This document shows positions 14,010 to 14,901 of a stretch of 14,901 nucleotides of DNA, piece after piece. The notes under the pieces were generated by a model. It did not search any database, was not told the origin of the DNA, and saw only the letters and a program-made list of their open reading frames with translations. The DNA is taken from NCBI GenBank assembly GCA_937899935.1, contig CALCOW010000157.1:1-14901 (forward strand), written 5' to 3'. The position numbers were made by a program, and so were the translations under genes. Every line of letters starts with the position of its first letter. Within the stretch, counting starts at the first letter, position 1. This DNA is from an uncultured Phycisphaerae bacterium. Lineage in GTDB: Bacteria > Planctomycetota > Phycisphaerae > Phycisphaerales > SM1A02.

Positions 14010-14901
14010 TTATTTACAGCCTTGTTTCTCAAGGTACTTTTGCGCACCGCGCTGGTATCGCTTCCAGGTTCTTGCATCCCATGTGGGCAGTGGAGCGCTA
14101 TCTACGGGATTTTGTGCCCGAATCTGCACCCACTCACCAGCCGTCATCTCGCAATCCGACTCATCCCAGATCAGGTAGCAATTTGACCAGTGACAATCGG
14201 GATATTTGACCTTGATCCATACTGTTGGCAAGAGCATTGTTGCGTAGCCGCGAATCGCCTTGATGGCAGTACTTAGTACCGTCACCCTCGCTTTTTTCTG
14301 CAGGAATCTCGCCAATTTGTCTATGGCCTTGGTCGAGTTGGGGTTGTGCCCACCAGGAATCAAACATGCTTCCTCGATTTCACAAGGGCCACAATCTTCG
14401 TCCGTTTGGCATTCTTCATAACAACCAATACCCACGAACAAGACGAGGTTCATTGGCAGTGTGCTCTCCAGGCCCAGGCTAATCATGTGGTTGCCTGTGT
14501 CAGCCAACGCATCGGACAGCGCCAACAGCGCGTGTTGCTCTGTCCACTGGCTCGAATTGAAGATGGCGTAGTAGGACCAATCAGTAACCTCTGGGTGTGC
14601 CAGATCGTTGTGAGACACTGATGAGCTTGTGGTACCACTCTGAGGCCTAAGCCCACCCGAGCTTTGCAGTAGTCGCTGCTCACGAGCCTCAACATAGGCG
14701 CTACATTTAGCCACGCCCGCCAGGTTTCCAGACTGCTCAACGTAGTGCATGGCAAGGGACTGCACATAAGTTGCGGTCTCCGCCTGGCCCTGCAAATCCT
14801 CTAGGACCCAGGCCGCGGTCTGTGCAATATCAGCCACTTCAATTGCTTCTTGCGTGGTTGCAGAGAGGTGGGGGGCTGGAAAGCTATCCTTTTTGGTGTA
14901 C
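14010..14901 (-). CDS. Cys-rich protein of unknown function, 5' partial
   Basis: The frame is open through the right edge, so the N-terminus is missing; a GTG at 14837 is only an internal codon or weak start. 296 residues are visible. Ten cysteines occur: one near the N-terminal third, a cluster GCYEECQTDEDCGPCEIEEAC with spacing C-x3-C-x5-C-x2-C-x5-C, then DCHWSNC, DC and the near-terminal GC. The even number and clustering suggest disulfides and so an exported protein, or less likely a metal site. A helical N-terminal part (EDLQGQAETATYVQSLAMHYVEQ) precedes a Ser/Thr-rich loop. The C-terminal part is Trp-rich and basic. I recognise no family. The gene ends with a strong terminator. Position and strand are well supported; function is unknown. 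Confidence 0.72.
   Translation of the reverse strand, partial: YTKKDSFPAPHLSATTQEAIEVADIAQTAAWVLEDLQGQAETATYVQSLAMHYVEQSGNLAGVAKCSAYVEAREQRLLQSSGGLRPQSGTTSSSVSHNDLAHPEVTDWSYYAIFNSSQWTEQHALLALSDALADTGNHMISLGLESTLPMNLVLFVGIGCYEECQTDEDCGPCEIEEACLIPGGHNPNSTKAIDKLARFLQKKARVTVLSTAIKAIRGYATMLLPTVWIKVKYPDCHWSNCYLIWDESDCEMTAGEWVQIRAQNPVDSAPLPTWDARTWKRYQRGAQKYLEKQGCK

Noticed and set aside
13927..14186. Two overlapping plus-strand frames opposite the Cys-rich gene
   Set aside because: They begin within the minus-strand terminator and run antisense to the better-supported gene.
1..14901. CRISPR array, phage genes, insertion sequence or toxin-antitoxin pair
   Set aside because: No regularly spaced repeats, transposase or integrase motifs, or paired small genes of those types were found on either strand.

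Overview
The window looks like ordinary chromosome from a Planctomycetota bacterium, most likely of the Phycisphaerae type. This is inferred from gene content, not from any marker gene. The evidence is a large propeller protein fused to a 3-keto-disaccharide hydrolase (DUF1080) domain, a diadenylate cyclase with a long N-terminal region, an intracellular GH57 amylase, and many exported proteins of unknown function (TPR, helical-repeat, Cys-rich). Base composition is even throughout, Shine-Dalgarno sites are used only sometimes, and I see no mobile element, integrase, CRISPR array or transfer scar.

Layout. 1-1851 (+) is the 3' part of the propeller/3-keto-disaccharide hydrolase gene. It is followed by a 322-nt spacer with two hairpins. 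2174-2404 (+) is a 76-aa lipoprotein, and 2529-2684 (+) is a 51-aa two-helix membrane protein with its own SD and terminator. 2835-2908 (+) is tRNA-Cys(GCA), preceded by a good promoter candidate. Directly behind it, 2944-3798 (+) encodes an exported protein made of two copies of an unnamed domain. On the minus strand lie two cyclophilin genes 22 nt apart: an exported two-domain protein (5396-4320) followed by a cytosolic single-domain enzyme (4297-3827). Divergent from them are a diadenylate cyclase-family gene (5443-6309) and gatB (6362-7885), probably one transcript. GH57 amylase (9143-7902, -) and pyrE (9264-9794, +) are divergent. A very long exported TPR protein (12342-9817, -) is divergent from an exported helical-repeat protein (12610-13689, +). 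A 320-nt intergenic region with three hairpins separates the latter from a Cys-rich minus-strand gene that runs off the right edge (14901-14010).

How the genes fit together. Several are housekeeping: gatB for transamidation of tRNA-bound Glu/Asp, pyrE for UMP synthesis, tRNA-Cys, and PpiB-type folding. The rest serve the cell envelope or carbohydrate use: 3-keto-sugar hydrolase, GH57, secreted cyclophilin, and exported repeat proteins. No single locus amounts to a convincing new system. The most distinctive unexplained items are the duplicated-domain protein beside tRNA-Cys, the diadenylate cyclase with RHA in place of RHR, the Cys-rich partial protein, the divergent TPR/helical-repeat pair, and the hairpin-dense spacer at 13690-14009.
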